DNA from: a virus
Virus record (IMG/VR): IMGVR_UViG_3300027734_000187
Location: 1 to 34,725 of that record
Reading direction: 5' to 3' (one strand)
Length of the DNA: 34,725 bases
The translations under genes were made by a program, and so were the position numbers. The notes under the pieces are model-generated. The model was not told the DNA's origin and made no database searches. It saw nothing but the letters and a program-made list of their open reading frames with translations. Shown here piece by piece: positions 23,722 through 32,418 of the stretch (positions are counted from its first letter, which is position 1; the number at the start of each line of letters is the position of its first letter).

Positions 23722-24214
23722 GTTCTAACTTTTGATGTTCTGAATTTGTTAAAACTTGTAAATTTTCAATCCTGTTATCAGATGAATCCCCATTGATATG
23801 ATGAATATGTTCGTGAGTTTCTAATTTTCTACCAAGATGAACCTGCATTACATGGCGATGTTCTCTAATATATTTTCCATCAACTTTGATAACAATGTAT
23901 TTTTTGATTGATCCAATGCCTGCTCTTTTCATAAGAGGGCTTGCAAGTCGAGCTTTTTTCGTATTTTGAGGATTGGCAATTGATGTGCATTTCCTAGAGC
24001 AAAATTTTGCTGTTTCAATTCTGTATGCAGGGACATAGAATGATGTTGAGCAAATTAAACATGAAAGAATTTTCCCATTTTTACGTTTTTCAGCTCTTTG
24101 CTTGCCAGTCAAGATTCCGATGTTTTTTGTCTGGCAATGTCTGCAGCAGTATTTTGTTGTTTTCTTTTTTGGAGTGAATTGTTTTTTACAAAACAAGCAT
24201 TCTGAAGTTTTCAT
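23675..24214 (-). CDS. Free-standing HNH homing endonuclease with zinc ribbons
   Basis: A 179-residue mobile endonuclease, antisense to all its neighbours and clearly AT-richer. Residues 5-30 (CLFCKKQF, YCCRHC) and 48-80 (LSCLIC, FCSRKC) look like two zinc ribbons. The HNH domain spans about 105-165, with REHRHVMQVHLGRKL and HIHHINGDSSDNRIENLQVL. ATG 24214 is chosen because the longer frame to 24304 runs into the next gene and adds unrelated residues. Such genes cut alleles that lack them and spread by repair. This one lies between DUF6496-like and Cys-rich genes. Confidence 0.88.
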   Translation of the reverse strand: MKTSECLFCKKQFTPKKKTTKYCCRHCQTKNIGILTGKQRAEKRKNGKILSCLICSTSFYVPAYRIETAKFCSRKCTSIANPQNTKKARLASPLMKRAGIGSIKKYIVIKVDGKYIREHRHVMQVHLGRKLETHEHIHHINGDSSDNRIENLQVLTNSEHQKLELSFFSSALFQQNSKQ

Positions 24215-24224
24215 GATAGCGATT

Positions 24225-24243
24225 GCAATGTAGTTTTCATTGC
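24225..24243. promoter_or_regulatory. Inverted repeat between divergent genes
   Basis: GCAATG and CATTGC form a perfect 6-bp dyad around 7 bases, in the 51-base gap between the HNH start (minus) and the next gene (plus). TTGCAA and TAGTAT, 17 bases apart, could form a weak rightward promoter. It may be an operator or a homing-site remnant. Confidence 0.3.
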
Positions 24244-24265
24244 TATAGTATACAAGGAGAATGTA

Positions 24266-24733
24266 ATGGCCACGAATATGCGTGATGTGCCTGCGCGCTA
24301 CCAAGGCGCGATGAAGCAGATGATGTCTAAGACAGACAAGAAGTGTCCGCTACCTACGCAGGACGTGACTCTGAACTTGAAGAACCGCGCCAAGGCGATT
24401 ACTACGGCGGCGTATGGCCCTGAGAATCCTGATCTGCCTAACACGGCGTACTGGAAGAAAAAGGCCGATACCTGGAGCGTGAGCATTGCTGACGCCAAGC
24501 AGAGCCGCTGTGGTAACTGCGCCGCGTTCAATGTGCAGGATGCCATCAAGGAGTGTATTGCCAAGGGTATCGGTATGGAGGCAGACCCGTGGGGGACGAT
24601 TGCCTTGGCTGACCTTGGGTACTGCGAGATATTTGACTTCAAGTGCGCGGCCAGCCGGACGTGCGATGCGTGGGTTGTTGGCGGCCCTAATGATGGGGAC
24701 ACTGAATCGGTTGATACTAATTTAGGTGATTGA
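24266..24733 (+). CDS. Cys-rich phage protein
   Basis: A 155-residue protein. Residues 1-75 are basic (KQMMSKTDKKCPLPTQDVTL). The C-terminal half holds a Cys pattern: CGNCAAFN, KECIAKG, YCEIFDFKCAASRTCDAWV. It is probably a metal or iron-sulfur site, and the spacing loosely recalls high-potential iron-sulfur proteins. I recall similar proteins beside terminase genes of aquatic phages. AAGGAGA lies upstream. Role unknown. Packaging or virion association is possible. Confidence 0.7.
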   Translation: MATNMRDVPARYQGAMKQMMSKTDKKCPLPTQDVTLNLKNRAKAITTAAYGPENPDLPNTAYWKKKADTWSVSIADAKQSRCGNCAAFNVQDAIKECIAKGIGMEADPWGTIALADLGYCEIFDFKCAASRTCDAWVVGGPNDGDTESVDTNLGD

Positions 24734-24734
24734 T

Positions 24735-24896
24735 ATGAAGAACGCAAAACCTGGACTCTATGCCAACATTAACGCCAAGCAAGCGCGTATCGCGGCTGGC
24801 TCTAAAGAGAAGATGAACAAGGTCGGCAGCAAGGCGGCGCCCTCTGCTGCTGACTTTAGGCAGGCGGCTAAGACAGCGAAGAAGCCTAAAAAGTGA
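24735..24896 (+). CDS. Small Lys-rich phage protein
   Basis: A 53-residue basic protein starting one base after the previous stop. The motif KPGLYANINAKQARIAAGSK, then KMNKVGSKAAPSAADFRQAA, and a Lys-rich end form a family I recall near phage terminase and portal genes. It is probably a DNA- or virion-associated peptide. The stop TGA overlaps the GTG start of the glycosyltransferase. Function unknown. Confidence 0.7.
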   Translation: MKNAKPGLYANINAKQARIAAGSKEKMNKVGSKAAPSAADFRQAAKTAKKPKK

Positions 24897-25588
24897 TCTG
24901 CCCCATAGTCATATCCACAGTACACGGCAAGGGTTTGCGGGTGATGCTTGCGAGCATTGCCGAGTATTGTCCCGAGGTTCCTGTTTACTTGCGCGGTCCT
25001 CAGTCGGTGATTGGCGGCTTTGATACTGACCTTAAAGTATTTGGCTCACCGCACAATTTTGGTGAAGATTACAACCAGATCATAGACAGAGCACTGAGCG
25101 ATGGGTTTGATTCCGTGGTGGTGGCCAATGACGATATTGTTTTGACGCCTACCAGCTACAAGGAATTGATGGAGGACGTGCAGCAGTTGAAAAAAGAGAC
25201 TGCCGATCCAGTGGGTTGGGTGTCGGCGCGCTGTGATGCGGCGCGTCCTGGGCAGAACGTTCGCACCAATCCCTTTGACGAGAAGCTGCACTACTTCAAG
25301 TATCCCTATGAGGATTGCATTGTGCAGATGGAGGTTGTTAGTCCCATATTTGCGTGGATAGGGCGCGATGCGTGGGATTGCTTTAAGTTTCCTCCGCTGA
25401 ACTGGTACTCCGATGATGTCCACTGCGAGGACTTGCGCCAGGCCGGTTTCCAGCATTACCTGAGTCGGTCTTATGTGCATCACATTGGCAGCGCGACCAT
25501 TGGCTTGGATGGTGAGAGATTGACCCAGCAGGCCATGCCCTGGTTGCGAAAGAACCGGCCACACTATGCAGAGGTCTGGTTCAAATGA
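24893..25588 (+). CDS. Glycosyltransferase, GT-A fold
   Basis: A 231-residue protein started at GTG 24893 by GTGA overlap. The Rossmann-like N-terminus (CPIVISTVHGKGLRVMLASI) is followed by DSVVVANDDIVLTPTSYKEL, where the ANDD group sits at the place of the DxD metal/nucleotide-sugar site. SPIFAWIGRDAWDCF and SDDVHCEDLRQAGF match the acceptor-side motif of GT2-like enzymes. It would add a sugar to a phage or host target. The next gene is a methyltransferase, suggesting a two-step modification. Substrate unknown. Confidence 0.72.
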   Translation: MICPIVISTVHGKGLRVMLASIAEYCPEVPVYLRGPQSVIGGFDTDLKVFGSPHNFGEDYNQIIDRALSDGFDSVVVANDDIVLTPTSYKELMEDVQQLKKETADPVGWVSARCDAARPGQNVRTNPFDEKLHYFKYPYEDCIVQMEVVSPIFAWIGRDAWDCFKFPPLNWYSDDVHCEDLRQAGFQHYLSRSYVHHIGSATIGLDGERLTQQAMPWLRKNRPHYAEVWFK

Positions 25589-26100
25589 GTCACCAAGCAC
25601 AAATTGATTTTGTCAGTGGCGTCAAGGCGCACTTCCCTGAGTTTTTTTCGGGTGGGCGGGTCTTAGAGGTTGGCTCACTGAACATCAACGGCAGCGTGCG
25701 TGAGTTCTTCTCAAGCTCTGACGAGTATGTCGGTTGCGACCTGGGCGAGGGCGAGGGCGTTGACATTGTGTGCGCGGGTCACGAGTTGCCATACGCTGAT
25801 GGTTACTTTGATGTGGCCATATCGTGCGAGTGCTTTGAGCATGACCGGCACTGGCGCAAGACATTTACCAAGATGATTGACCTGGTGAGGGTTGGCGGCT
25901 TGGTTGTATTTTCCTGCGCGACTACCGGAAGGCAGGAGCACGGGACGACGAGAACGTCACCGCGTGATGCGCCCTTTACCAATGACTACTACATGAATCT
26001 TGAGGCGGGACACTTTGGTTTGTTGGCTAAGAGGTTTTCACGTCATCAATTTAGCGAAAGCCAATCTCCAAGAGATTTGTATTTTTGGGGCATTAAATGA
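25585..26100 (+). CDS. SAM-dependent methyltransferase, class I
   Basis: A 171-residue enzyme. Motif I is GRVLEVGSLNINGS (about 24-37), the acidic residue of motif II is in EYVGCDLGEGEG, and LPYADGYFDVAISCECFEH carries motif IV near 70-90. LVRVGGLVVFSCAT is the later beta strand. No DNA-base motif (DPPY/PCQ) is present, so a sugar, small molecule or protein target is more likely. The start overlaps the glycosyltransferase stop by ATGA, and its own stop overlaps the next gene. The two probably act in sequence. Confidence 0.8.
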   Translation: MSHQAQIDFVSGVKAHFPEFFSGGRVLEVGSLNINGSVREFFSSSDEYVGCDLGEGEGVDIVCAGHELPYADGYFDVAISCECFEHDRHWRKTFTKMIDLVRVGGLVVFSCATTGRQEHGTTRTSPRDAPFTNDYYMNLEAGHFGLLAKRFSRHQFSESQSPRDLYFWGIK

Positions 26101-26390
26101 AAACACCGGCCTGGCAGCGTAGTGAGGGAAAGAGTCCCAGCGGTGGCTTAAACGCCAAGGGGCGCGCTAGTGCCAAGGCCCAGGGCATGGATTTAAAAGC
26201 GCCGGTTAAGTCTGGCGACAACCCGCGCAGGGCGTCATTCCTTGCGAGAATGGGCAATATGCCTGGCCCTGAGATGAAAGACGGCGAACCGACCAGGCTG
26301 CTGTTATCCCTCAAAGCGTGGGGCGCGTCCTCCAAGGAAGATGCTCGCGCAAAGGCAAAAGCAATATCTGCAAGGAACAAATCAAAATGA
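26097..26390 (+). CDS. DUF6321-like phage protein
   Basis: A 97-residue basic protein. The N-terminus KTPAWQRSEGKSPSGGLNAK, then GRASAKAQG, NPRRASFLARMGNMPGP and LKAWGASSKEDARAKA matches my recollection of DUF6321, often encoded just before phage portal genes. It may bind DNA or the procapsid. It is coupled by ATGA to both neighbours. Function unknown. Confidence 0.72.
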   Translation: MKTPAWQRSEGKSPSGGLNAKGRASAKAQGMDLKAPVKSGDNPRRASFLARMGNMPGPEMKDGEPTRLLLSLKAWGASSKEDARAKAKAISARNKSK

Positions 26391-28564
26391 TGAACGAATT
26401 ACTTACCACCGACGTGTCGGCGATGGAACCGATGGATGATGCCGAGCTTGAGGCGATCATTGGCCAGGACCTGACCGACGCGGTCAGTTATGTAGATTCT
26501 GATTTGTCGCCTATCCGTGCGCGTGGTACTGAGTACTACCGAGGCGACAAGTTTGGGAACGAGGAAGATGGCCGATCCCAGGTGGTGGCGATGGAGGTGC
26601 GGGACACTGTCTCGGCCATGATGCCAAGCCTGATGCGGGTGTTCTTCTCCAGCGAGAACGTTGTCGAGTTTGTGCCAGAGGGTCCCGAGGACGTGGCATT
26701 TGCCAAACAGGCCACCGACTACGCTAACTTCGTGTTCAACAGTGACAACAACGGGTTTATGACCACTTACGCTATCTTCAAAGATAGCCTGGTGCGTAAG
26801 TGTGGGATTGCTAAGTACTGGTGGGAGGAGACAGAATCTGTCCGGATTGAGGAATATTCTGGCTTAGATGACCAGACATTGCAGATACTTGCGCAAGAAG
26901 ATGCCGAAGTCAAGATTGTCGTTAGCTACCCAGACCCTGCCGCAGCGCAGGCGATGCAGGGCATGGCGCCACAGGTTGACCCAGCCACCGGCCAGCCGAT
27001 GCCTATGCCGCCACCGCCGATGCTGCACGACGTGCAGATCAAGCGCGTGATAAAGGATGGCCGCATCCAGATCATGGCAGTGCCGCCCGAGGAATTATTG
27101 CTCGACCGGCGCGCCAGGTCCTTTGATGATGCCGGAATCATTGCCCACCGCAAGATGGCCACAGTCGAGGAGCTGGTGGCGATGGGCTACGACGAGGACG
27201 AGGTACGCGACAACATCACGTCCACAGATTTGGACAGTAATGAGGAGTATTTGGCACGCCAGCCGCTGTCTACTACGTTTGGTATGAACGACAGCGCGAA
27301 CCCGATGCAGCAGCGCGTCTTGTACATTGAGGCATACTCGCGCATTGACTATGACGGCGACGGCATGGCAGAGCTGCGCAAGATTTGCTGCATTGGCTCT
27401 GGGTACAAGGTAGTACGTAACCTGCCAGCGTCCTACATTCCATTTGTTGACTTCCCCTGCGACCCCGAGCCGCACACGTCTCCACTGGAGGCGATGTCTA
27501 TTTTCGACATCACGCACGACATCCAAGAGATCAAGTCAGAGATTTTGCGCAATACCCTAGATTCTTTGGCGCAGTCTATCCATCCGCGCACTGCGGTGGT
27601 GGAGGGCATGGTCAACATGGATGACGTGCTCAACAACGAGACGGGCGCCGTTATCCGTATGCGCCAACCTGGGATGGTGCAGCCCTTTAGCAATCCATTT
27701 GTTGGCCAGGCAGCGTTCCCGATGCTGGACTACATCGACCAGATCAAAGAGGACCGCACCGGCATGAGCAAGGCCGCGATGGGCTTGAACGCTGATGCCT
27801 TGCAGTCGAGCACCAAGGCCGCGGTGGCCGCCACCATCAGCGCAAGCCAGGGCAGGATTGAACTGACGGCACGATTGATGGCCGAGGGCATGAAGAAGCT
27901 GTTTAAGGGAATATTGTTCTTGCTGGTGACGCACCAGGACAAGCCTCGGATGATTCGTTTGAGTAACGGGTTTGTGCAGATGGACCCGCGCGCATGGAAT
28001 TCAGCGATGGACGTACACATCAATATCGGCCTGGGTAACGGGGACACCAACGAGCGCATCCAGGCTCTGATGATGATCCTAGCCAAGCAGCAGGAGGCAC
28101 TGACCCAGCTAGGCCCACAGAACCCGCTGGTTACCCCGTCTCAGTACTCCCATACCCTGCGCCAGATCGTGGCGCTGTCTGGGTTTAAGGATACGTCCCA
28201 GTATTTCAATGACGTGCCTGCTGACTACCAGCCGCCAGCGCCACCAGCTCCCAAGCCTACTCCCGAGGAGGTATTGGCGCAGGTGCAGGCCAAGTCTATC
28301 GAGGCCGATATTCAGAAAAAAGCGGCAGAGCTGGAGCTAAAGCATCAGCAGATGCTGCGCGATGACGATTACCGGCGTGATGCCTTGGCTCAAGATTTAT
28401 ACTTAAAGAAATATGAATTAGAGTTAAAGTACAACGCACAGATTTCTACGGCTGAGATTGAAGCACAGCAAAGTCTTAACCGAGAAGCAATGCAGCAGCA
28501 GACTACCCTGGCACAAGCCCAGATGTCAGCGGCTGCGCCCATCAACCAATTTGGAATGGCATAA
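26387..28564 (+). CDS. Portal protein
   Basis: A 725-residue portal of the short-tailed phage type, forming the ring through which DNA enters and leaves the capsid. The N-terminus (YVDSDLSPIRARGTEYYRGD) and MEVRDTVSAMMPSLMRVFFS are typical. The clip/stem part includes FDITHDIQEIKSEILRNTLD and DRTGMSKAAMGLNADALQSS. The last 90 residues form a charged helical barrel-like tail (EADIQKKAAELELKHQQMLR). ATG 26387 overlaps the previous stop. A second ATG follows at 26390. It is followed directly by a small helical gene and scaffold. Confidence 0.9.
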   Translation: MMNELLTTDVSAMEPMDDAELEAIIGQDLTDAVSYVDSDLSPIRARGTEYYRGDKFGNEEDGRSQVVAMEVRDTVSAMMPSLMRVFFSSENVVEFVPEGPEDVAFAKQATDYANFVFNSDNNGFMTTYAIFKDSLVRKCGIAKYWWEETESVRIEEYSGLDDQTLQILAQEDAEVKIVVSYPDPAAAQAMQGMAPQVDPATGQPMPMPPPPMLHDVQIKRVIKDGRIQIMAVPPEELLLDRRARSFDDAGIIAHRKMATVEELVAMGYDEDEVRDNITSTDLDSNEEYLARQPLSTTFGMNDSANPMQQRVLYIEAYSRIDYDGDGMAELRKICCIGSGYKVVRNLPASYIPFVDFPCDPEPHTSPLEAMSIFDITHDIQEIKSEILRNTLDSLAQSIHPRTAVVEGMVNMDDVLNNETGAVIRMRQPGMVQPFSNPFVGQAAFPMLDYIDQIKEDRTGMSKAAMGLNADALQSSTKAAVAATISASQGRIELTARLMAEGMKKLFKGILFLLVTHQDKPRMIRLSNGFVQMDPRAWNSAMDVHINIGLGNGDTNERIQALMMILAKQQEALTQLGPQNPLVTPSQYSHTLRQIVALSGFKDTSQYFNDVPADYQPPAPPAPKPTPEEVLAQVQAKSIEADIQKKAAELELKHQQMLRDDDYRRDALAQDLYLKKYELELKYNAQISTAEIEAQQSLNREAMQQQTTLAQAQMSAAAPINQFGMA

Positions 28565-28819
28565 ATGGAGAATGATGAACTTGTACGCAAGGGCCGAAAG
28601 GCAAGCCAGTTGCTGGAGGATGAAACTTTCAACATGGCAATCAACAAAATGGAAAACGACCAGCTCTGGTACTTTCGGTCAACGAAACCAGAGGAGTCAG
28701 CCAAGCGAGAGATCGCCTGGTCCATGCTAAAGGCAATTGACAATCTAAAGATTGAATTGCAAAAGATTGTTGATAACGCAAAGGTGGCGCAACGCGCTAT
28801 CGAGCGTGCGAATAAGTAG
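28565..28819 (+). CDS. Small helical protein between portal and scaffold
   Basis: An 84-residue charged helical protein that starts immediately after the portal stop. The pattern (GRKASQLLEDETFNMAINKM, then WYFRSTKPEESAKREIAWSM) recurs in phage genes between portal and scaffold. It may aid procapsid assembly. No enzymatic motif. Confidence 0.65.
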   Translation: MENDELVRKGRKASQLLEDETFNMAINKMENDQLWYFRSTKPEESAKREIAWSMLKAIDNLKIELQKIVDNAKVAQRAIERANK

Positions 28820-28828
28820 AGGACATTT

Positions 28829-29815
28829 ATGCAACAAGCACAAACGGGTTCTGCGGGACCCATGAATCTGGACCAAGCGGCCCAGGCACTCTCAGCAATG
28901 CTGCCCGATGAGGGAGAACAGTCAATTGAGGAGACGTTTGACGATTCGCTGGAAGGCGAGTCGGCGGCGCAATCCGAAACATCAGCGGAAGATGCAGACG
29001 CAACCGATGATGTCACGGATGGCGAACAGTTAGAGGAAAGTGAAGATTCCGAGGAAGAAAAGCCGGATCAGACCTTTACCGTCAAAGTTGACGGCACTGA
29101 GGTTACTGTAACCCTGGACGAACTTCAGAAGGGATATTCACGGACTCAGGACTACACGCGAAAGACTCAGCAGATTGCCGAAATTCGACGCCAAGTCGAG
29201 TCGGAAGCCGAGGCCATTCGTGCCGAGCGTAGTCAGTACGCTCAGTTGTTAGGAGCATTGGAGTCGCAGGTTCAGCAAGCCGCGCAACCTAATATCGACT
29301 GGGATCGCCTCTACCAAGAGGACCCCATCGAGTGGGTGCGGCAGAAAGAGGTGATGCGTGAAAACCAAGCAAAGTCGCAGGCTATTCAATTTGAGCAGCA
29401 GCGTCTTATGCAGATTTCACAGCAGGAGCAAGCTCAACAGATGCAGTCTTTTCTTGCGCAACAGCAAGACGAGCTGCTGAAGGTTTTGCCTGATTGGAAA
29501 GACCCAAACAAGGCGAAAAAAGAGAAAGAATTGCTCATTGACTTCGGCCAAAAGGCTGGGTTTAGCACCGATGAACTGAAGAACATATTCGACCACCGAG
29601 TCGTTAACGTGCTGCGTAAGGCGGCACTGTACGAGCAGATGATGGGCAAGAGGCAGAACATCAAGCCGGTGACGAACAATGGTCCACGTCCTGCCAAGCC
29701 AGGTGCAGCAGGCCGTGTCTCCACGACAAGTGAAGCTACTCGCGCAAAACAGCGTCTTGCAAAAACTGGTCGCGTCAACGACGCGGCTTCCGCAATTGAA
29801 CTTTTATTAAAGTGA
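28829..29815 (+). CDS. Capsid scaffolding protein
   Basis: A 328-residue protein. Residues 25-85 are extremely acidic (ETSAEDADATDDVTDGEQLE). A small conserved domain near 88-115 reads FTVKVDGTEVTVTLDELQKG then YSRTQDYTRKTQQI. A long Gln/Glu/Ala coiled-coil follows to about 220. The C-terminus is basic (ATRAKQRLAKTGRVND), the usual coat-binding end. Acidic start, coil and basic end, directly before the capsid gene, are typical of scaffolds. AGAGGAC precedes the ATG. Confidence 0.85.
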   Translation: MQQAQTGSAGPMNLDQAAQALSAMLPDEGEQSIEETFDDSLEGESAAQSETSAEDADATDDVTDGEQLEESEDSEEEKPDQTFTVKVDGTEVTVTLDELQKGYSRTQDYTRKTQQIAEIRRQVESEAEAIRAERSQYAQLLGALESQVQQAAQPNIDWDRLYQEDPIEWVRQKEVMRENQAKSQAIQFEQQRLMQISQQEQAQQMQSFLAQQQDELLKVLPDWKDPNKAKKEKELLIDFGQKAGFSTDELKNIFDHRVVNVLRKAALYEQMMGKRQNIKPVTNNGPRPAKPGAAGRVSTTSEATRAKQRLAKTGRVNDAASAIELLLK

Positions 29816-29822
29816 GTAAATC

Positions 29823-30785
29823 ATGACTATCGTAACTAACACCTTCACTACCTTTGATGCCAAAGGTATCCGTGAAGATTTGAGCAATATTATTACCAAT
29901 ATTGCACCGGAAGATGTACCGTACCAATCCAACATTGGACGCGAGTCGATCAGCAATTCTTTGTTTGAGTGGCAGACCGATACCTTGGCAGCCGCAGCAG
30001 CGAACAAGCAATTAGAGGGTGACGATGTTGCATCCTTCGATGCTGTTGTCGCTACCGTGCGTTTGCAGAACTACGCTCAGATTTCGCGCAAGACTATTGT
30101 CTTGTCCGCAACTGAGGAAGTGGTTAACAAGGCAGGGCGTCGCAGTGAACTAGCCTATCAAATTGCCAAGCGGGGTTCTGAACTTCGTCGCGATCAAGAA
30201 TTCACCTTTCTCAATGGTGCAGTGGCTGCCGCTGGTTCTACCAGCGTTGCACGCGGTACTGCTTCGCTTGGTGCGTTTATCAAGACCAACGTGGATAAGG
30301 CGAGTGACGGCACTAACCCATCTTACACAACGCTGCCTAACAGCGCCCGTACTGATGGCACGGTGCGTACCTTCACCGAGACAATTTTGAAGAACGTCAT
30401 CCAGCAAGTCTGGGCCGCTGGCGGTACTCCAAAAATCTTGATGGTTGGTCCTATCAACAAGCAGCGCGTCTCTGGTTTTGCCGGTATTGCGTCCTCGCGT
30501 TTCAACATTGATGGTGGCGCAAAACCCGCCACTATCGTGGGGGCCGTGGATCTTTATGTCAGCGATTTCGGAAATGTGGCCACGGTTGCGAACAGGTTCC
30601 AACGTGAGCGTGATGCCTGGGTGCTTGACCCTGAGTACGCAAAGGTAGCCACCTTGCGTCCTTACCAGCAGATCGAACTGGCTAAGACCGGAGACGCCGA
30701 TAAACGTATGCTTATCGTTGAATACGGTCACAAGGTTTTGACTGAGAATGCCCACGGCCTAGCTGCTGACCTGATTACTTCGTAA
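29823..30785 (+). CDS. Major capsid protein, SU10 / DUF5309 type
   Basis: A 320-residue HK97-fold coat protein. The N-terminal FDAKGIREDLSNIITNIAPE is followed by RESISNSLFEWQTDTL, VRLQNYAQISRKTIVLSATE and RGSELRRDQEFTFLNG. These match the SU10-type major capsid family, as do the ILMVGPINKQRVSGFAGIA and LDPEYAKVATLRPYQQIELA strands near the end. It is expected to be the most abundant virion protein. A terminator with a GAAA loop follows 10 bases after the stop. Confidence 0.9.
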   Translation: MTIVTNTFTTFDAKGIREDLSNIITNIAPEDVPYQSNIGRESISNSLFEWQTDTLAAAAANKQLEGDDVASFDAVVATVRLQNYAQISRKTIVLSATEEVVNKAGRRSELAYQIAKRGSELRRDQEFTFLNGAVAAAGSTSVARGTASLGAFIKTNVDKASDGTNPSYTTLPNSARTDGTVRTFTETILKNVIQQVWAAGGTPKILMVGPINKQRVSGFAGIASSRFNIDGGAKPATIVGAVDLYVSDFGNVATVANRFQRERDAWVLDPEYAKVATLRPYQQIELAKTGDADKRMLIVEYGHKVLTENAHGLAADLITS

Positions 30786-30795
30786 TCAACAATGG

Positions 30796-30825
30796 AAGGG
30801 ATCAGGGAAACCTGGTCCCTTTTTT
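30796..30825 (+). terminator. Terminator after capsid gene
   Basis: Stem AAGGGATCAGG/CCTGGTCCCTT (11 bp with one G-U pair), a GAAA tetraloop and a T-run. It ends two bases before the next ATG at 30828, so it must be read through for the downstream head and tail genes. Confidence 0.88.
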
Positions 30826-30827
30826 AA

Positions 30828-31142
30828 ATGAGCGAATCAAGATTATTTAACACAAACTCAGACCTTGGCATCAATCGGACGTGGCACTACGACGAGGACA
30901 CTGACAAGGCAACCATTCAGACAAGTCAAGATGTAACGGCGATCATTGAAGAAAACCGCAGCATTTACAACCAGGGCGAGAAGCACGACAAGTATGGAGA
31001 GTGGAGCCGCGTGGCGTCCATACCACTGAGTGTCTATTTCAAGCTCAAGGCAGAGGGTAAGTTGGATGATGATGCGTACATGAAACGCTGGCTCAACGAC
31101 CCCGAAAACCAATACTTTAGAACTCGCCCAGGACAAGTATGA
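30828..31142 (+). CDS. Small virion-associated phage protein
   Basis: A 104-residue protein. The N-terminus SESRLFNTNSDLGINRTWHY, then DEDTDKATIQTSQDVTAIIE and AGKLDDDAYMKRWLND-like C-terminal residues, recurs after capsid genes in aquatic phages. The ATG follows the T-run of the capsid terminator by two bases, and no ribosome site is visible. Its translation probably depends on coupling or a leader in the hairpin. It overlaps the glycosyltransferase start by ATGA. Function unknown. Confidence 0.7.
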   Translation: MSESRLFNTNSDLGINRTWHYDEDTDKATIQTSQDVTAIIEENRSIYNQGEKHDKYGEWSRVASIPLSVYFKLKAEGKLDDDAYMKRWLNDPENQYFRTRPGQV

Positions 31143-31795
31143 ACTATGTAGCAGTCTGCACGCCAGCGCGTGATATGGTCCACACAAATTTCACCTACTG
31201 CCTGGTGAATATGGTGGCGTATCACACTATCAGCACCACCGACGCCGTATCTCTGAAGATTATGCAGGGTACGCTGATACAGAACCAGCGTGCTGATTTG
31301 GCTTTGGATGCGATGGCCGAGGGCTGCACGCACATCCTGTTTATTGACTCGGATATGACCTTCCCGCAGGACATGGTTGGCCGGCTGCTCAAGCACGACC
31401 TTGACATTGTGGCCACCAACTGCGCACGGCGCCGTATGCCCACCGGACCCACAGCTCAGAACTACAAGCCTGACGGGACGCGGGAGCTGGTGTACACCAT
31501 GCCCGAGTCCACCGGAATTGAGGAGGTTGGCTCCATTGGCATGGGCGTGATGCTGATTAAGCGTAACGTCTTTGAGAAGCTGTCAGAGCCTTGGTTTGAG
31601 ACGCCGTGGCGCCCAAAGGAGCGCGGCTACATTGGAGAGGATATTTTCTTCTGCCGTAAAGCGCAAGATGCAGGGTTTAAAATCCACATTGACCATGACG
31701 TGAGCAAAGAGATTGGTCACATTGGCACGTTTGAATTCAAGCACGACCACACCTGGGTCATGCGCGAGCTTGAAGAAAAGGAAAAGGCAACGTAA
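31139..31795 (+). CDS. Second glycosyltransferase, GT-A fold
   Basis: A 218-residue protein. CTHILFIDSDMTFPQDMVGR holds the DxD motif (D-S-D) near residues 68-70, after the NQRADLALDAMAEG helix. EDIFFCRKAQDAGFKIHIDH matches the acceptor-side EDxxFC motif of GT2 enzymes. It lies between the capsid and adaptor genes and overlaps both neighbours. It probably decorates a virion or host component. It differs from the upstream glycosyltransferase, so the phage encodes at least two. Confidence 0.8.
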   Translation: MNYVAVCTPARDMVHTNFTYCLVNMVAYHTISTTDAVSLKIMQGTLIQNQRADLALDAMAEGCTHILFIDSDMTFPQDMVGRLLKHDLDIVATNCARRRMPTGPTAQNYKPDGTRELVYTMPESTGIEEVGSIGMGVMLIKRNVFEKLSEPWFETPWRPKERGYIGEDIFFCRKAQDAGFKIHIDHDVSKEIGHIGTFEFKHDHTWVMRELEEKEKAT

Positions 31796-32418
31796 TGGCT
31801 CTGACAACGTACACGGAGTTAAAGACATCAATCGGTGATTGGCTTAACCGCACCGATTTAACGTCTGCCATTGCCGACTTTATCTCTCTGGCAGAGGCGC
31901 AGATTGAGCGCCAGCTGCGCACCAGGCAGATGATTAATAGGGCTACGGCTAGTTTCTCTGCCGAGTACGGCGCCGTACCCGATGATTTCTTAGAGACAAA
32001 GTCACTCAAGCTGACAAGCACAAACCCCGTCACGCCATTAATATTCCAGACTATTGATGCATTGGACGATCTATCTAGAACATTTTCTGCCGCCTCGCGT
32101 CCTAAATACTTTGGCATTGTTGGTGGCCAGATCAGGCTAGTACCTACGCCAGATGCAACGTACACCACTGAGCTGGTGTACTACGCCAAATTGACCAAGT
32201 TGTCATCCACAGTAGCGACTAACTGGCTGCTGACATCCAGCCCCGATATCTACCTTTATGGCAGCCTATTGCAGGCTGCGCCATATCTGCAAGATGATGC
32301 GAGAATACCCGTATGGTCAAACCTGTACGACAGGGCGTTGACCGATGTTCAGACGGCAGATGATCGTGGCTCTACGTCTGGTGGAGCTATGGCTGCGCGT
32401 GCAAGGAGCTTTGGATGA
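31795..32418 (+). CDS. Head-tail adaptor protein
   Basis: A 207-residue helical protein (TTYTELKTSIGDWLNRTDLT, then DFISLAEAQIERQLRTRQMI). Its C-terminal ATNWLLTSSPDIYLYGSLLQ and LYDRALTDVQTADDRG are typical of phage adaptor proteins (SU10/P22 gp4-like) that sit under the portal. The ATG shares a base with the previous stop (TAATG). It matches its expected place between capsid and tail genes. High confidence in role. Confidence 0.82.
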   Translation: MALTTYTELKTSIGDWLNRTDLTSAIADFISLAEAQIERQLRTRQMINRATASFSAEYGAVPDDFLETKSLKLTSTNPVTPLIFQTIDALDDLSRTFSAASRPKYFGIVGGQIRLVPTPDATYTTELVYYAKLTKLSSTVATNWLLTSSPDIYLYGSLLQAAPYLQDDARIPVWSNLYDRALTDVQTADDRGSTSGGAMAARARSFG

